From the NCBI GenBank assembly GCA_020723665.1, contig DYIL01000018.1, forward strand, positions 1-54,356: 54,356 nucleotides of DNA, read 5' to 3'. Of the stretch, positions 42,737 through 50,991 are shown piece by piece. Position numbers and translations under genes: made by a program. Each line of letters begins with the position of its first letter. Positions within the stretch are counted from its first letter, which is position 1. The notes beneath the pieces are model-generated. The model ran no database searches and had not been told where the DNA came from. It was given only the letters and a program-made list of their open reading frames with translations. The stretch comes from Methyloversatilis universalis (lineage in GTDB: Bacteria > Pseudomonadota > Gammaproteobacteria > Methylococcales > Methylococcaceae).

Positions 42737-42823
42737 ACGGCAGCCGGCGTCCCGGAAACCGAAGACGTCAGCGAAGAAATGCTGATCCGGATGATGGCAC
42801 GCGCCTCGGGGTCCGATGCTTAG
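42371..42823 (+). CDS. MatP-like DNA-binding protein
   Basis: A 150-residue cytoplasmic protein. The middle (LNAWIERHLNDTGWKRLQNA, LNQRRCSAKLQRLSLKKSTY) and the ribbon-helix-helix part (AALAKLAKEQRMTINETVEH) resemble MatP, which binds matS palindromes and condenses the terminus region: MatP has an equivalent NGWIDKHM block and a ribbon-helix-helix C-terminal to it. MatP's coiled-coil tail is replaced by an acidic end (EDVSEEMLIRMMARASG). Four copies of one palindrome surround and enter the gene; both internal copies encode LVTH (residues 31-34 and near 120). Autoregulation is the simplest reading. The stop TAG is the first triplet of a family C repeat. It could be a site-specific regulator rather than a chromosome organiser. 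Confidence 0.6.
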   Translation: MRGLKPEKYTAALLYLRRVLKEPDKVRKILVTHEADAAEQLDGCSDLDRLNAWIERHLNDTGWKRLQNALNQRRCSAKLQRLSLKKSTYAALAKLAKEQRMTINETVEHLLQSHETKTLVTHTAAGVPETEDVSEEMLIRMMARASGSDA

Positions 42824-42919
42824 AGCCTATCCCAATAGGCTCAAGAAACCCTTCGACAAGCCTGTCCTGAGCCAAGTCGAAGGGCGTGAACGGAATCCAC
42901 TTGCTCAGAGCTTCCTTAA
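42820..42919. repeat. Hybrid repeat, family C left end and family B right end
   Basis: Starts TTAGAGCCTATCCCAATAGG and ends CTCAGAGCTTCCTTAA, with the shared core CGACAAGCCTGTCCTGAGCC between. Its first bases form the stop codon of the MatP-like gene. Confidence 0.7.
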
Positions 42920-43068
42920 GCGTCCGCACGAAGCGCCGTTGACGCGAGATGGAAATGCTCTGGTCGGGATTCAACCGGGGCGCTGTCGAGAAACGCTTCA
43001 GCCAATCATCACCGACAGGGTAAGACACACGCCTTACCCGCTCTTGGAATCGTTGCCGGCGCACATCC

Positions 43069-44091
43069 TCACGCTTCCTCCATCCCGGGATCGTATTGGC
43101 CCAGCGCCGCAGCCCCGTTGAAGCGCGCGCGCCGGACGAGGGCCTGCTGAGCCGCGGCCTTGTTTTCCGTCTGACCGCGCCAGATGGACATGGGTGCTGC
43201 CTGCAACGCCCGGCTGAACGAGAAAGTCAGCGTCCACGGTGTTTTCAGGGCCTTGGCTTTGACGTTGATGGCGTTCAGGTTGGCGGTGGCCGTGGCGTCG
43301 CTCTGACCGCCGGACAGAAAGGCGATGCCCGTGACCGCCACCGGCACCGTCCGCCTGAGGCAGGCCAGCGTCATCTCCGCGACCTCGTCCGGCGGCGCCT
43401 GGCTCGGGCAATCCGTGCCGGATACCACCATATTCGGCTTTAGGATCATTTCCTTGAAACCGATGCGGTACCGGGTGAGCGCGTCGAATACCTCATGCAG
43501 CGCCGCCTCGGTCGCCCACCGGCAAGTCTTGATGTCGTGCGCGCCGTCCATCAGCACTTCGGGCTCGACGATGGGCACCAACCCGTGCACCTGGCAGAGT
43601 CCTGCATAGCGGGCCAGCGCGTCGGCATTTGCACGCAGACACTGAGATGTGGGGATGCCGTCGCCGATTGCGATCACCGCACGCCACTTGGTGAAACGCG
43701 CCCCCATCTTGCGATATTCCTCAAGGCGCTCCGAGAGCCCGTCGAGCCCCTGAGTGAATCGTTCTCCAGGAAAGAACGGCAGATCCACCAGCCCCTTGTC
43801 GACTTTGATTCCCGGAATGATTCCTTTACCCGCGAGAAGCTCCGGGATGGGCGTGCCGTCGGACGCACGCTGGCGAATCGTTTCATCGAACAGAATCACG
43901 CCGCTGATGTATTTTTCCAAGTCCGGCGCGGTGAATAACATCTCGCGATAGGCGATACGCGTCGCTTCGCTGCACTCGATACCGAGCTTCTTGAATCGCT
44001 TCTCGATGGTACCGGTACTCTCGTCGGCGGCGAGCAGTCCCTTGCCCGGAGCAACCAGGTTCGCGGCAATTTGGATCAACTCGTCAGACAT
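43069..44091 (-). CDS. Fructose-bisphosphate aldolase, class I
   Basis: A 340-residue class I aldolase of the eukaryote-like type, cleaving fructose 1,6-bisphosphate to dihydroxyacetone phosphate and glyceraldehyde 3-phosphate. The N-terminal GKGLLAADESTGTIEKRF, the substrate-binding KWRAVIAIGDG, EPEVLMDGAHD, the Schiff-base lysine in FKEMILKPNMV and TGIAFLSGGQSDATATANL are all as in the family. In methanotrophs it can serve glycolysis, gluconeogenesis and the ribulose monophosphate cycle rearrangements. ATG 44091 follows AGGAGGG. It is monocistronic, flanked by repeats on both sides. Confidence 0.95.
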   Translation of the reverse strand: MSDELIQIAANLVAPGKGLLAADESTGTIEKRFKKLGIECSEATRIAYREMLFTAPDLEKYISGVILFDETIRQRASDGTPIPELLAGKGIIPGIKVDKGLVDLPFFPGERFTQGLDGLSERLEEYRKMGARFTKWRAVIAIGDGIPTSQCLRANADALARYAGLCQVHGLVPIVEPEVLMDGAHDIKTCRWATEAALHEVFDALTRYRIGFKEMILKPNMVVSGTDCPSQAPPDEVAEMTLACLRRTVPVAVTGIAFLSGGQSDATATANLNAINVKAKALKTPWTLTFSFSRALQAAPMSIWRGQTENKAAAQQALVRRARFNGAAALGQYDPGMEEA

Positions 44092-44687
44092 AAGCCCTCC
44101 TTTTTCTCAAAAAACCATGTTCGGCTATATCAGGATCCGTTCTGACCGGCAGACTCCGACGGGAGGTCGGCCGCACGTAAAAAATTTGACCAAACGCGAA
44201 GCGCCGAGTGCCGCGTAGCGACGGCCGTATGCGCCCGAACGCACGCTCCGGCCGGTCCTGTAGCTGCTCGACACTGGCAGGAAACTCTCCGTATCAATGA
44301 CGCGACACCCTGTCGCACGGATTGTCGAACAGGTTTGACGAATCGACTGAGGGGGGAATCTCGAACACTCCTTCTCGTTCGCCCTCCGCCACCTTCGGGC
44401 GGCTACTACGGCCTCTGCCGACGTCTCGCTCCGTGTTGGCACGTCGGCCTTTCAGCCGTATGGCGAGATCTCGCCGGGTAAGAACGCACTCCTTCACCGC
44501 ACAACCGCCGGATTTACGCCACTCCGCCTTGATCACGAGAGCTTCGCGGAATTTCGCCCGCTCGCCCTGCTCGGCAGCCCCTTCTATCCGGTTCTTGGTC
44601 CCAGGCTCGCAGCTTCGCTCCACGCTTCCTCCCCCACACTCGGTCACCCTCATGCAGTTGCGCTTCGCTTCCTTCGCTGTGATCAAC
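44092..44687. other. Gap without a supportable gene
   Basis: About 600 bp between aldolase and a family A repeat. A minus-strand frame of 137 codons (44294-44707) begins inside the repeat, is very rich in Arg, Glu and Gly and shows no recognisable domain; I do not call it. The region looks like decayed sequence plus the aldolase promoter. Confidence 0.4.
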
Positions 44688-44823
44688 TTATTCCATTTCT
44701 CAATCAAAAGGAAAACGTTGTAAGCCGGAACAAGCCCTTCGACTTCACTCAGGACAGGCCTGTCGAAGGACTTAATCAGAGCTTCCTTAAAGAAATTTTC
44801 TTTTTGTTCGAAACATGGAATTA
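44688..44823. repeat. Family A MITE-like element, copy 3, carrying a family B end
   Basis: Starts TTATTCCATTTCTCAATC and ends GTTCGAAACATGGAATTA, like the 15364 copy. Between them, ACTTAATCAGAGCTTCCTTA is the right terminus of family B, so the two families have recombined or nested here. Confidence 0.75.
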
Positions 44824-44877
44824 CGGTGGGACTTCCAACTTTAAGTGAGTGCGCCGTGCCTGGCGCTACAAAATAAA

Positions 44878-44903
44878 GGCCTGCCAGAAAGCAGGCCGTT
44901 TTT
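44878..44903. terminator. Rho-independent terminator, probably bidirectional
   Basis: GGCCTGC and GCAGGCC form a 7-bp GC stem with loop CAGAAA, followed on the plus strand by GTTTTT. On the minus strand the hairpin is followed by TTTATTTTG, so it may terminate the CHRD gene to its right. Confidence 0.65.
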
Positions 44904-45080
44904 CTAGCGGTTTAAATCGAGGTCAGTTTCCGTGCTGGCCGATACTCAGTTTAAGTCGTCAGGCTAATCCGAGCTTTACGCTCGAATTCTCTCGTCGACC
45001 AAGTCCAATGGACTGCGGTCTTTACTGGCAAGCGATCGCTCTTCACGGCGCTCCGCTCGACCATGTAACTCTCCACCCGG

Positions 45081-45692
45081 CTACTGAGCCGGCTGCTCAC
45101 CCGGTGGTTGCTCTCCCGGTGGCTGTTCACCCGGCGGTTGCGCACCCCTGGTAATGGACGTGAGTTGCCCGCGGATTTCTCCGGGGGGATTTTGCTCCGA
45201 GTGCACGTTTACATAGATATTTCCGGCATCCATTGCCTGAACCAGCTCAGCCAAGGTCGTGATCGGAGTACCGAGTACGTCGGCGCAAGTCTGATTGTCG
45301 GCGTTTGGATCCGGCTCCTGAATAATATTGGCGTCCGCCAGAGTTGCCCGGACCTCGAGCGGTGCTGCCACGCCACCCCTGATCATTCCCAGCAAGTCCA
45401 CGACTACCGGGCCGGCTACCCCTTCCTGACCGCAGTGCAGATGCGCCTGAGTCAGCCTTGTTCCATCTTCGGCGGCTTGTTGCAACTGGTGCACGATGAG
45501 GTGATAGGTCAATTGTGTCGAATCCTGATTGAGTGTAAAAATCCCCACTCCTCCGACTGTGGACTCAACCGGCGGAACTTCTCCCTGGCCCGTCAAATTC
45601 GCGACAAAGGGTCCCGGCCCTTCCTGACTATAGACAGCGCCGGAAAATAATCCGGCCAACAGAATCGATATCGCTTTTTTGCGCATGATCAT
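45081..45692 (-). CDS. CHRD-domain secreted protein with PPGEQ repeats
   Basis: A 203-residue protein with a signal peptide (MIMRKKAISILLAGLFSGAV) and a CHRD domain: FVANLTGQGEVPPVES, GVGIFTLNQDSTQLTYHLIV, AHLHCGQEGVAGPVVVDL, NIYVNVHSEQNPPGEIRGQL. CHRD domains occur in secreted and surface proteins from bacteria to chordin; their ligand is unclear. The C-terminus is a short repeat of PPGEQ units, which could be a flexible or surface-exposed tail. ATG 45692 is chosen because GGAGG lies 8 bp upstream; the frame is open to 45734. Confidence 0.8.
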   Translation of the reverse strand: MIMRKKAISILLAGLFSGAVYSQEGPGPFVANLTGQGEVPPVESTVGGVGIFTLNQDSTQLTYHLIVHQLQQAAEDGTRLTQAHLHCGQEGVAGPVVVDLLGMIRGGVAAPLEVRATLADANIIQEPDPNADNQTCADVLGTPITTLAELVQAMDAGNIYVNVHSEQNPPGEIRGQLTSITRGAQPPGEQPPGEQPPGEQPAQ

Positions 45693-46011
45693 ATCCCTAT
45701 CCTCCATGTAAATCCTCTGCTCCCCGTCAAGCAACCTGCGGAGAGCGGTTTCGACGCTTAAGAAAATCCAGACTAACGGAACAGACCTCTTGCTTTTCTG
45801 TGATTCGATGCCGCTACAGGTGATTCCGTTCCGACACAGATTTGCTTATCCGTGAAACGGTGAATTTCCCTTTTGAATGCATTCTTGGGAGGAGGGATGC
45901 ATAACGTTGATCCAAAGAGAAATGTTCCTGCATATCCCGAATAGGTGACACGGAGAGCGGTGTACACTGTACCGCCGAGTTTTCATCGACAGTCTTGTGA
46001 GAGATTGATTC
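45693..46011. other. Intergenic region
   Basis: No gene is supported. It holds the promoter side of the CHRD gene and a short inverted repeat ATGCAT/ATGCAT around a GGGAGGAGGG stretch near 45877-45902. Confidence 0.35.
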
Positions 46012-46812
46012 GTGACGAGCGGATTGATCCAACCCAGGCAAACTTCTTCCGGTGCATGGCGAACCTGGATCACGCAAGGATTCGAATTGGTTTCGCGGAA
46101 ATGGCCGGCATGGATTGCCGTAATGACCGCATGCTGTCTGGCGACCGGGTGCGCAAAACGTCGCCGAGCCAATCGCGGAATATCTGACGCTGGCGCTCGG
46201 CTTCAACCTCGCAGTGGCGGTGGATCACGAGCCGGACTGGGCTGAAATGGCGTCGCGCTTCGCTTCCTTGCTCCAAGATGCGGCGACATTTGCCATTCAG
46301 GTGGGCATTTTCGTCTTTCTGACGACGATTCCTCCGAACATGGCCAATAACTACCGGCAAAGCGGCTGTCGCGGCCGCTGAAAGCGATCAGACACGTACT
46401 GCCGAACTGGCGAAGGCTCAGGATCAAAGCAGTTTTTCGAACCCACTCGCGCGGCTACGAGAAAGGCGGGGACAATCTTATCGAATGGGCAATGGTCCTG
46501 CCGGTCGGCCTAAAATTTCTTTATCCTTTACGGAGCCTCGGCGCAGGCTTCGTCCGAACGCTGGCGTATGGACAACACGGCGCCACACTGAACCGAAATT
46601 CGATTCTTGTCATCGCTGCCTTCTCCTTCGCGAGCGTGTCGGCTGCCATGGCGCTGAGCCTGTATCCGCTCATTCCTCTCATTCAAGGTTTTTGGATGGC
46701 CGTGAATTACGTGATGTTTCGGGATATTTTCCTGGGCATTTCCGAAAACCGGCGCACCCGGGCCAGGGCCGCAGTTCGATTTTCTCGAATCGGAACGATC
46801 TCGATTGAGTAA
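46012..46812 (+). pseudogene. Frameshifted membrane protein of unknown family
   Basis: A single ancestral reading can be followed through at least two frame changes. Frame 1 from GTG 46012 reads WITQGFELVSRKWPAWIAVM, frame 2 from about 46163 reads PIAEYLTLALGFNLAVAVDH and VGIFVFLTTIPPNM, and frame 1 again from 46381 reads NWRRLRIKAVFRTHSRGYEK, FLYPLRSLGAGFVR and GFWMAVNYVMFRDIFLG. Hydrophobic segments suggest three or more membrane helices. The start resembles small multi-pass proteins with a W-x-x-x-G-F membrane entry, but I cannot name the family. The last segment alone (ATG 46492) could be translated as 106 residues. Confidence 0.5.
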
Positions 46813-46898
46813 AGCAGCGACCGTAGCTGTCTCATTTAGTGTTTCAGCACTTCGATCGTTCCGAGAAGTGCAGCAAATCCAACCCAGGAGGATACGCC

Positions 46899-47063
46899 AT
46901 GATCGGTTGGGCAGTAACCTTTCTCGTCATCGCCATTATCGCCGCACTTCTTGGATTTAGCGGAATAGCCGGCACTGCGGTCAATATCGCCTGGATACTG
47001 TTCGTCGTAGGCTTAATTTTGGCCTTGCTCTTTTTTCTGATGGGCCGACGTCCCCCTATCTGA
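46899..47063 (+). CDS. DUF1328 family small membrane protein
   Basis: A 54-residue protein made of two membrane helices with a Gly-containing turn ([39 protein letters not shown]) and a short basic end. This is the DUF1328/YtjA pattern; the family is widespread in proteobacteria and often stress-induced, with no defined biochemical role. ATG 46899 is preceded by AGGAGG at ideal spacing. No clear T-rich terminator follows. Confidence 0.85.
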   Translation: MIGWAVTFLVIAIIAALLGFSGIAGTAVNIAWILFVVGLILALLFFLMGRRPPI

Positions 47064-47327
47064 CTATCGACTATCTAAACAAGAGAAACCTCAGTGCTCT
47101 TAGCTGGCGGCGGTTTTCCATGTAGCCGCCGCCTACGCATCCACTATTGCTCAGCGTAACGTGGTCGCGAAGGTCACGCGCGATATAAACAACCTGCATT
47201 TACAGTCAGTAGCGATATCATGCGCGCGGCCGCACCGAGCACAGGGATCTAAGGCCATGAGATAGCCTCCAGCGCCACATAGCGCCAACATTCCTGCTAA
47301 ACTGGCATCCGCCAGCTTCCGCCGAAC

Positions 47328-47491
47328 TTAAGGAAGCTCTGATTAAGTCCTTCGACAAGCTCAGGACAGGCTTGTCGAAGGGCTCAGGACGAACGGTAAC
47401 CTATTGATTCCGTTCACGGTGAGCTTGTCGAACGCTCTCCTGAGCCCGTCGCAGGGCATGAACGGAATCCACTTGTTCAGAGCTTCCTTAA
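47328..47491. repeat. Family B MITE-like element, full copy
   Basis: A 164-bp element bounded by TTAAGGAAGCTCTGA and TCAGAGCTTCCTTAA, a perfect 15-bp inverted repeat. The interior holds the shared core in both orientations and GATTCCGTTCACGGTGAGCT. It is nearly identical to the copy at 48461-48646. Between 47064 and 47327 no gene is seen. Confidence 0.8.
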
Positions 47492-47760
47492 CGCGTTTCG
47501 GCACCGAAAAACAGAAATTGCGACGTCTCGCTTTGGGCATCGCCCTGATTATCGGCGAACTCATGCTCTTGAATAATCCGGCCAAGGAAGATCACTTCAA
47601 GAAAGCGCGCGAACTCGATCGCATACCCAGTTCGTTTACAATTGAACACGATTTGGAACTCTACGACTATCACGATTATTACTTATTCTCGGCACTTAGC
47701 GTCGGCCGGGAAGGGCACAAAACGCTGCTTACGTTCGGGTTCCTTTCGCTTGTGATATAG
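47404..47760 (+). CDS. Hypothetical protein whose N-terminus is read from a repeat
   Basis: The frame gives 118 residues, but the first 30 or so codons lie in the family B element. The native part, from about 47494, reads KLRRLALGIALIIGELMLLN, a membrane helix, then NPAKEDHFKKARELDRIPSS, YDYHDYYLFSALSVGREGHK and TLLTFGFLSLVI. This is reminiscent of DUF4359-type small exported proteins (membrane helix, N-P-x-x-x-D, then YxxFS and a final strand). The insertion has probably removed the original start codon and promoter, so this is a truncated gene or a new fusion; ribosome sites are not obvious. Confidence 0.4.
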   Translation: MIPFTVSLSNALLSPSQGMNGIHLFRASLTRFGTEKQKLRRLALGIALIIGELMLLNNPAKEDHFKKARELDRIPSSFTIEHDLELYDYHDYYLFSALSVGREGHKTLLTFGFLSLVI

Positions 47761-48004
47761 AGCTCCGCAACGGCGTTTCATTGCAATTCGGCGAGACTCG
47801 TCCCGGGTAACACGGTAGGGAACTCGCCGAATGCCCAAGAGTGCGATATCGCGTTTCCCACCTCGATGCCAAGAACGCCGGTCGATTTTGCCTTCGTAGT
47901 AGTCTCAGGTGGTATCCAATGGTACTCATTCCGGCGTACTACACCGTTAGCCGAGTTCAATCCGGCGAGTTCCCGCGCAAACGGTTCAAGCGTATTTCGA
48001 TGGT
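47761..48004. other. Intergenic region with unassigned reading frames
   Basis: Short frames exist on both strands (for instance 47778-48038 on minus), but none has a ribosome site, a domain or a signal peptide that I can support. It could be decayed coding sequence. Confidence 0.3.
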
Positions 48005-48034
48005 CAAAAAAGGACCCGCCGTAAACGGCGGGTC
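48005..48034 (-). terminator. Rho-independent terminator of the small lipoprotein gene
   Basis: Read on the minus strand: GACCCGCCG, loop TTTA, CGGCGGGTC, then CCTTTTTTG. A 9-bp GC-rich stem with a T-run, 43 bp after the stop codon at 48077. Confidence 0.8.
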
Positions 48035-48076
48035 TCAATGTGGCGGATTCTGGTCTTAATACATCGATGTGTCGGG

Positions 48077-48214
48077 CTAACGCTGACCTGGGACTTGTTC
48101 TGGTGGCGGCTCGGAAGGCGTGCCGCCGCCCGGACCACTTGGAGTCGTCTCTTTCTCACAGCCGCTGGAAGCGAGCGCGAGCCAAAGTAAACTAAAGGCA
48201 ATCACTTTTTTCAT
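48077..48214 (-). CDS. Small proline-rich lipoprotein, 45 residues
   Basis: ATG 48214 is preceded by AAGGAGAT at good spacing and the frame ends in TAG at 48077. The product begins MKKVIAFSLLWLALASSGC, a complete lipoprotein signal with the lipobox cysteine at 19, leaving only 26 mature residues rich in Pro, Gly and Glu (PSGPGGGTPSEPPPEQ). A good terminator follows. The arrangement resembles small entericidin-like lipoproteins in design, but the sequence is not theirs. It is a probable real gene that standard length cut-offs would miss. Confidence 0.7.
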   Translation of the reverse strand: MKKVIAFSLLWLALASSGCEKETTPSGPGGGTPSEPPPEQVPGQR

Positions 48215-48460
48215 AAGCTTATCTCCTTTCATATTCAAGATGCCGAAACTCCATTCTTTAAAAGCGATGCAATGCCTCTCTTAAACTGACAGAGACGGGC
48301 TCATTAAGTTCTTGTATCCCAGCCCAAAACAACGCGCATTCGGCATTTCGATATCAACGCTGCTGGATTATAGAAATTCGATGTAATCTGTTGCTCAGCG
48401 TCCTGCCTTTTTCGGTTTGGTCGTTTTTTGCGATTTCCCACAAATAGGCAGGCAAGATCT

Positions 48461-48646
48461 TTAAGGAAGCTCTGATTAAGTCCTTCGACAGGCCTGTCCT
48501 GAGCCCTTCGACAAGCTCAGGACAGGCTTGTCGAAGGGCTCAGGACGAACGCTAACCTATTGATTCCGTTCGCGGGGAGCTTGTCGAACGCTTTCCTGAG
48601 CCCGTCGCGGGGCGTGACGGAATCCACTTGTTCAGAGTTTCCTTAA
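48461..48646. repeat. Family B MITE-like element, full copy
   Basis: Bounded by TTAAGGAAGCTCTGA and TCAGAGTTTCCTTAA. Compared with the 47328 copy the left arm carries an extra unit of the shared core (CCTGTCCTGAGCCCTTCGAC). Confidence 0.78.
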
Positions 48647-49152
48647 ACGTAATTTCGCGGCATGCCAGATTCAGGGTGTGAAAGGGGGGACACCGTGGGC
48701 GGGAACAGGAGGATTGAGCCCGCTGGCTGCTGAATCGGCTGACGGAAAACAGCACCTGCATCGGTTCGATGCTTGGTTTCGCTTCGCTGCTTCGTTGTCT
48801 GGAGAGCAGCCAATGTGCGGAATCGCACGTGAGTAAATGGACTAAACTAACGGCCTCGATTCGATGTTTTCGACCGATTAGCTGAGAGAGTAGCAAAACA
48901 CCTCCGCCATTCCCCGAGAAATCAAGCTCGCTGGCTGCGACCGACATCGCCTTCACCGACGAACCCCTGAGCTGACATTCGAAGAGACCGCAGGAATTTT
49001 CATCCGCATCCGAGTGACGTAAGGAATTCTACTTAGTTGCATCGCAGCGGATTCCGTAGGGTAATAGACATTACGACCCGAAAAGGGCGAGGCGAATTAC
49101 GCATGGAGTGATTTACCCCTAAGATGTTTCTGCCGTATCGGAGGTTAACAAG
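48647..49152. other. Gap without a supportable gene
   Basis: About 500 bp with no frame that has a ribosome site and a plausible product. A minus-strand frame over 48552-48956 crosses the repeat and is not believable. The last 60 bp should hold the promoter of the small membrane protein at 49153. Confidence 0.35.
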
Positions 49153-49347
49153 ATGGCACAACAACCAGGACAAGGGCAACCGGAACAACCCAAGAAGGAT
49201 TATTTCTGGTTCTATATCGGTGGATTGATTGTTGTCGTGATCATTGGAGTTTTTCTGCTGAAAGGCCGAGAGATGGCGAGCGTACCTTACGAGGCTTACG
49301 AGGAAACAAAAAAGGAAGTTGAACAACAGATAAAAAAAGAAAAATAG
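49153..49347 (+). CDS. Small single-pass membrane protein
   Basis: A 64-residue protein with a Gln/Pro-rich N-terminus (AQQPGQGQPEQPKKDYFW), one membrane helix (FYIGGLIVVVIIGVFLLKG) and a charged helical tail (YEAYEETKKEVEQQIKKEK). ATG 49153 follows GGAGG. A strong terminator lies 47 bp after the stop, so it is a complete monocistronic unit. I do not recognise a family. Confidence 0.7.
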   Translation: MAQQPGQGQPEQPKKDYFWFYIGGLIVVVIIGVFLLKGREMASVPYEAYEETKKEVEQQIKKEK

Positions 49348-49393
49348 CCGTGAAATGCTGCCGTTCAGATCTTTTCGCTTTGATCTCTACAAA

Positions 49394-49417
49394 AACCCGG
49401 TTACAACCGGGTTTTTT
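49394..49417 (+). terminator. Rho-independent terminator
   Basis: AACCCGGTT, loop AC, AACCGGGTT, then TTTT. A perfect 9-bp stem and T-run just after the small membrane protein gene. Confidence 0.85.
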
Positions 49418-49474
49418 GTGAGCCGCGTAGTTCGCGCAATAGCTCTAGAATTTGCTAAGAAATCATTATCTACC

Positions 49475-49556
49475 GGAAGCTCTGAACAAGTTGATTCCGT
49501 TCACGCCCTTCGACAAGCTCAGGACAGGCTTGTCGAAGGACTTAATCAGAGCTTCC
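49475..49556. repeat. Family B MITE-like element, short copy
   Basis: Bounded by GGAAGCTCTGA and TCAGAGCTTCC, 82 bp. It is flanked on both sides by TACC (49471-49474 and 49557-49560), the best candidate target-site duplication for this family; most other copies are flanked by TTAA-like sequence. Confidence 0.72.
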
Positions 49557-49629
49557 TACCGGGAATTCGATGAAACGCTAGACACCCAGCGTGTTGCAGG
49601 TCCAAGATATACCCGGATAGGCTCATCGC

Positions 49630-50991
49630 TCATCGACTGGCCAGCTCCACCCTTGCCTCCAGTCCTCCTCCGTCCCGATTCCGTAGCACTAACCGCCCGC
49701 CGTGCATGCGCGCAATGCGCTCGACGATAGCCAGGCCCAGACCTGAGCCCCGAGCGCCACTACGGGCGGCATCCAAACGCTTGAAGGGCTGCTTAAGCCG
49801 TTCCAGCTCCGATTCGGGGACACCGGGACCCCGGTCGAGGACGCTTAACACCGCATGGCCGTCCTCCAATCTGGTGCGTAGGGTGATTTGCAGGCCGGCA
49901 TAGGCCAAGGCGTTTTCGATCAGATTTCTGAGCGCCCGGCGCAGGGCCGCCGTCCGAACCGGAATCAGAGGGAGCGGATCGAGCTCCAGCGTTGCGCTGA
50001 CGCCCCTCTTGCCGTACTGTTCGGCGAGCTCCGCTACTAACGCATTGAGGTCGGCTGGTTTTGGCTGCACCGTTTCCGGCCGCGCGAAATCAAGAAACTG
50101 GTCGATGACGTGTTCCATGTCCTCCAAATCCTGGATCATGGCGAGCTTTTCCTGTTGATCCGGGCAAGTGATTTCTATTCCCAGGCGCAGGCGGGAGATA
50201 GGAGTGCGCAGGTCATGGGAGATGCCGGCCAATAATAGTGCTCGATCCGCCTCTTGGCTCTGCAACTCGGCCGACATACGGTTGAAGGCACTGCTTAGAG
50301 CCTGGATTTCAGCCGCTCCCTGCTCTTCCAACACAGGCGGCGTCTCGCCCTTGCCCACCGCCTCTGCCGCCGCGGCTACGGCTTGCAACGGCCGGTTGAT
50401 CCGGGCCACGACTGCCCACGCTCCGAGGATAGACATTCCCAGCACCAACCCTCCCCATCCCAGCCATTGCCAGGGAAAATCGCGGTTAACCTGAGCTTGA
50501 GGCATGACCACCCAATATTCATCATCGTCTATGGCGAAGCTTACCCACAATCCTTCTACATCATCCTGACGGAACATTACCTCGGTCGCCGGCCCCAACT
50601 CGCGCTGAATCTCCTCGGCCACCATGCGGAGCAGGGCTTTTTCCGGCAACGGGACAGCAAGTTCTAGGGGATCGAGAAGGTAGACACGAATGCCTTCCCG
50701 CCGGTTAAGCTCTTGTAACAGGGCTGGCCGTTTGTCCGGGTGAGCGGCCAATAGTGCCGCTCGGGTGAGATTGACCACACTGGCAGCACGGTGGGCGATC
50801 TGCTTCGCGCGCGGTTCCCGCTCGTATAGTTCGAACAAGGTGATCCAGGCGATCTGGCCGGCGACGAGCAGAACGGCGATTAGAATGACAGTGCGAGCCA
50901 GCAGTGTACGCGGCTTGAGGCGAAATCGAGTAGCGGTCCCGGCTTCCTTTCGCCCCCTGAAAGATGGATAGGAAAGGGGAGTGGTCGTCAT
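49630..50991 (-). CDS. Sensor histidine kinase, EnvZ-like
   Basis: A 453-residue membrane kinase. TM1 is near 32-52 (LARTVILIAVLLVAGQIAWI), followed by a periplasmic domain of about 120 residues (REGIRVYLLDPLELAVPLPE), TM2 near 175-197, HAMP (NRPLQAVAAAAEAVGKGETP), the phospho-acceptor H259 in LLAGISHDLRTPISRLRLGI and an ATPase domain (LIENALAYAG, LDRGPGVPESE, ARGSGLGLAIVERI). It follows the EnvZ pattern closely, including the LAGISHDLRTP box. Its start overlaps the stop of the regulator gene as ATGA. The stimulus is unknown. Confidence 0.9.
   Translation of the reverse strand: MTTTPLSYPSFRGRKEAGTATRFRLKPRTLLARTVILIAVLLVAGQIAWITLFELYEREPRAKQIAHRAASVVNLTRAALLAAHPDKRPALLQELNRREGIRVYLLDPLELAVPLPEKALLRMVAEEIQRELGPATEVMFRQDDVEGLWVSFAIDDDEYWVVMPQAQVNRDFPWQWLGWGGLVLGMSILGAWAVVARINRPLQAVAAAAEAVGKGETPPVLEEQGAAEIQALSSAFNRMSAELQSQEADRALLLAGISHDLRTPISRLRLGIEITCPDQQEKLAMIQDLEDMEHVIDQFLDFARPETVQPKPADLNALVAELAEQYGKRGVSATLELDPLPLIPVRTAALRRALRNLIENALAYAGLQITLRTRLEDGHAVLSVLDRGPGVPESELERLKQPFKRLDAARSGARGSGLGLAIVERIARMHGGRLVLRNRDGGGLEARVELASR

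Noticed and set aside
44294..44707. 137-codon minus-strand frame with start codon in a repeat
   Set aside because: Strongly charged composition, no domain and no independent start signal; treated as non-coding.
46070..46427. Minus-strand frames opposite the frameshifted membrane protein
   Set aside because: Arg- and Ser-rich shadows without hydrophobic segments or ribosome sites; the plus-strand pieces join into a plausible membrane protein.
47328..48646. Possible CRISPR-like periodicity from repeated TTCGACAAGC units
   Set aside because: The units are part of MITE-like elements with inverted termini, not evenly spaced direct repeats with unique spacers, and no cas genes are present.
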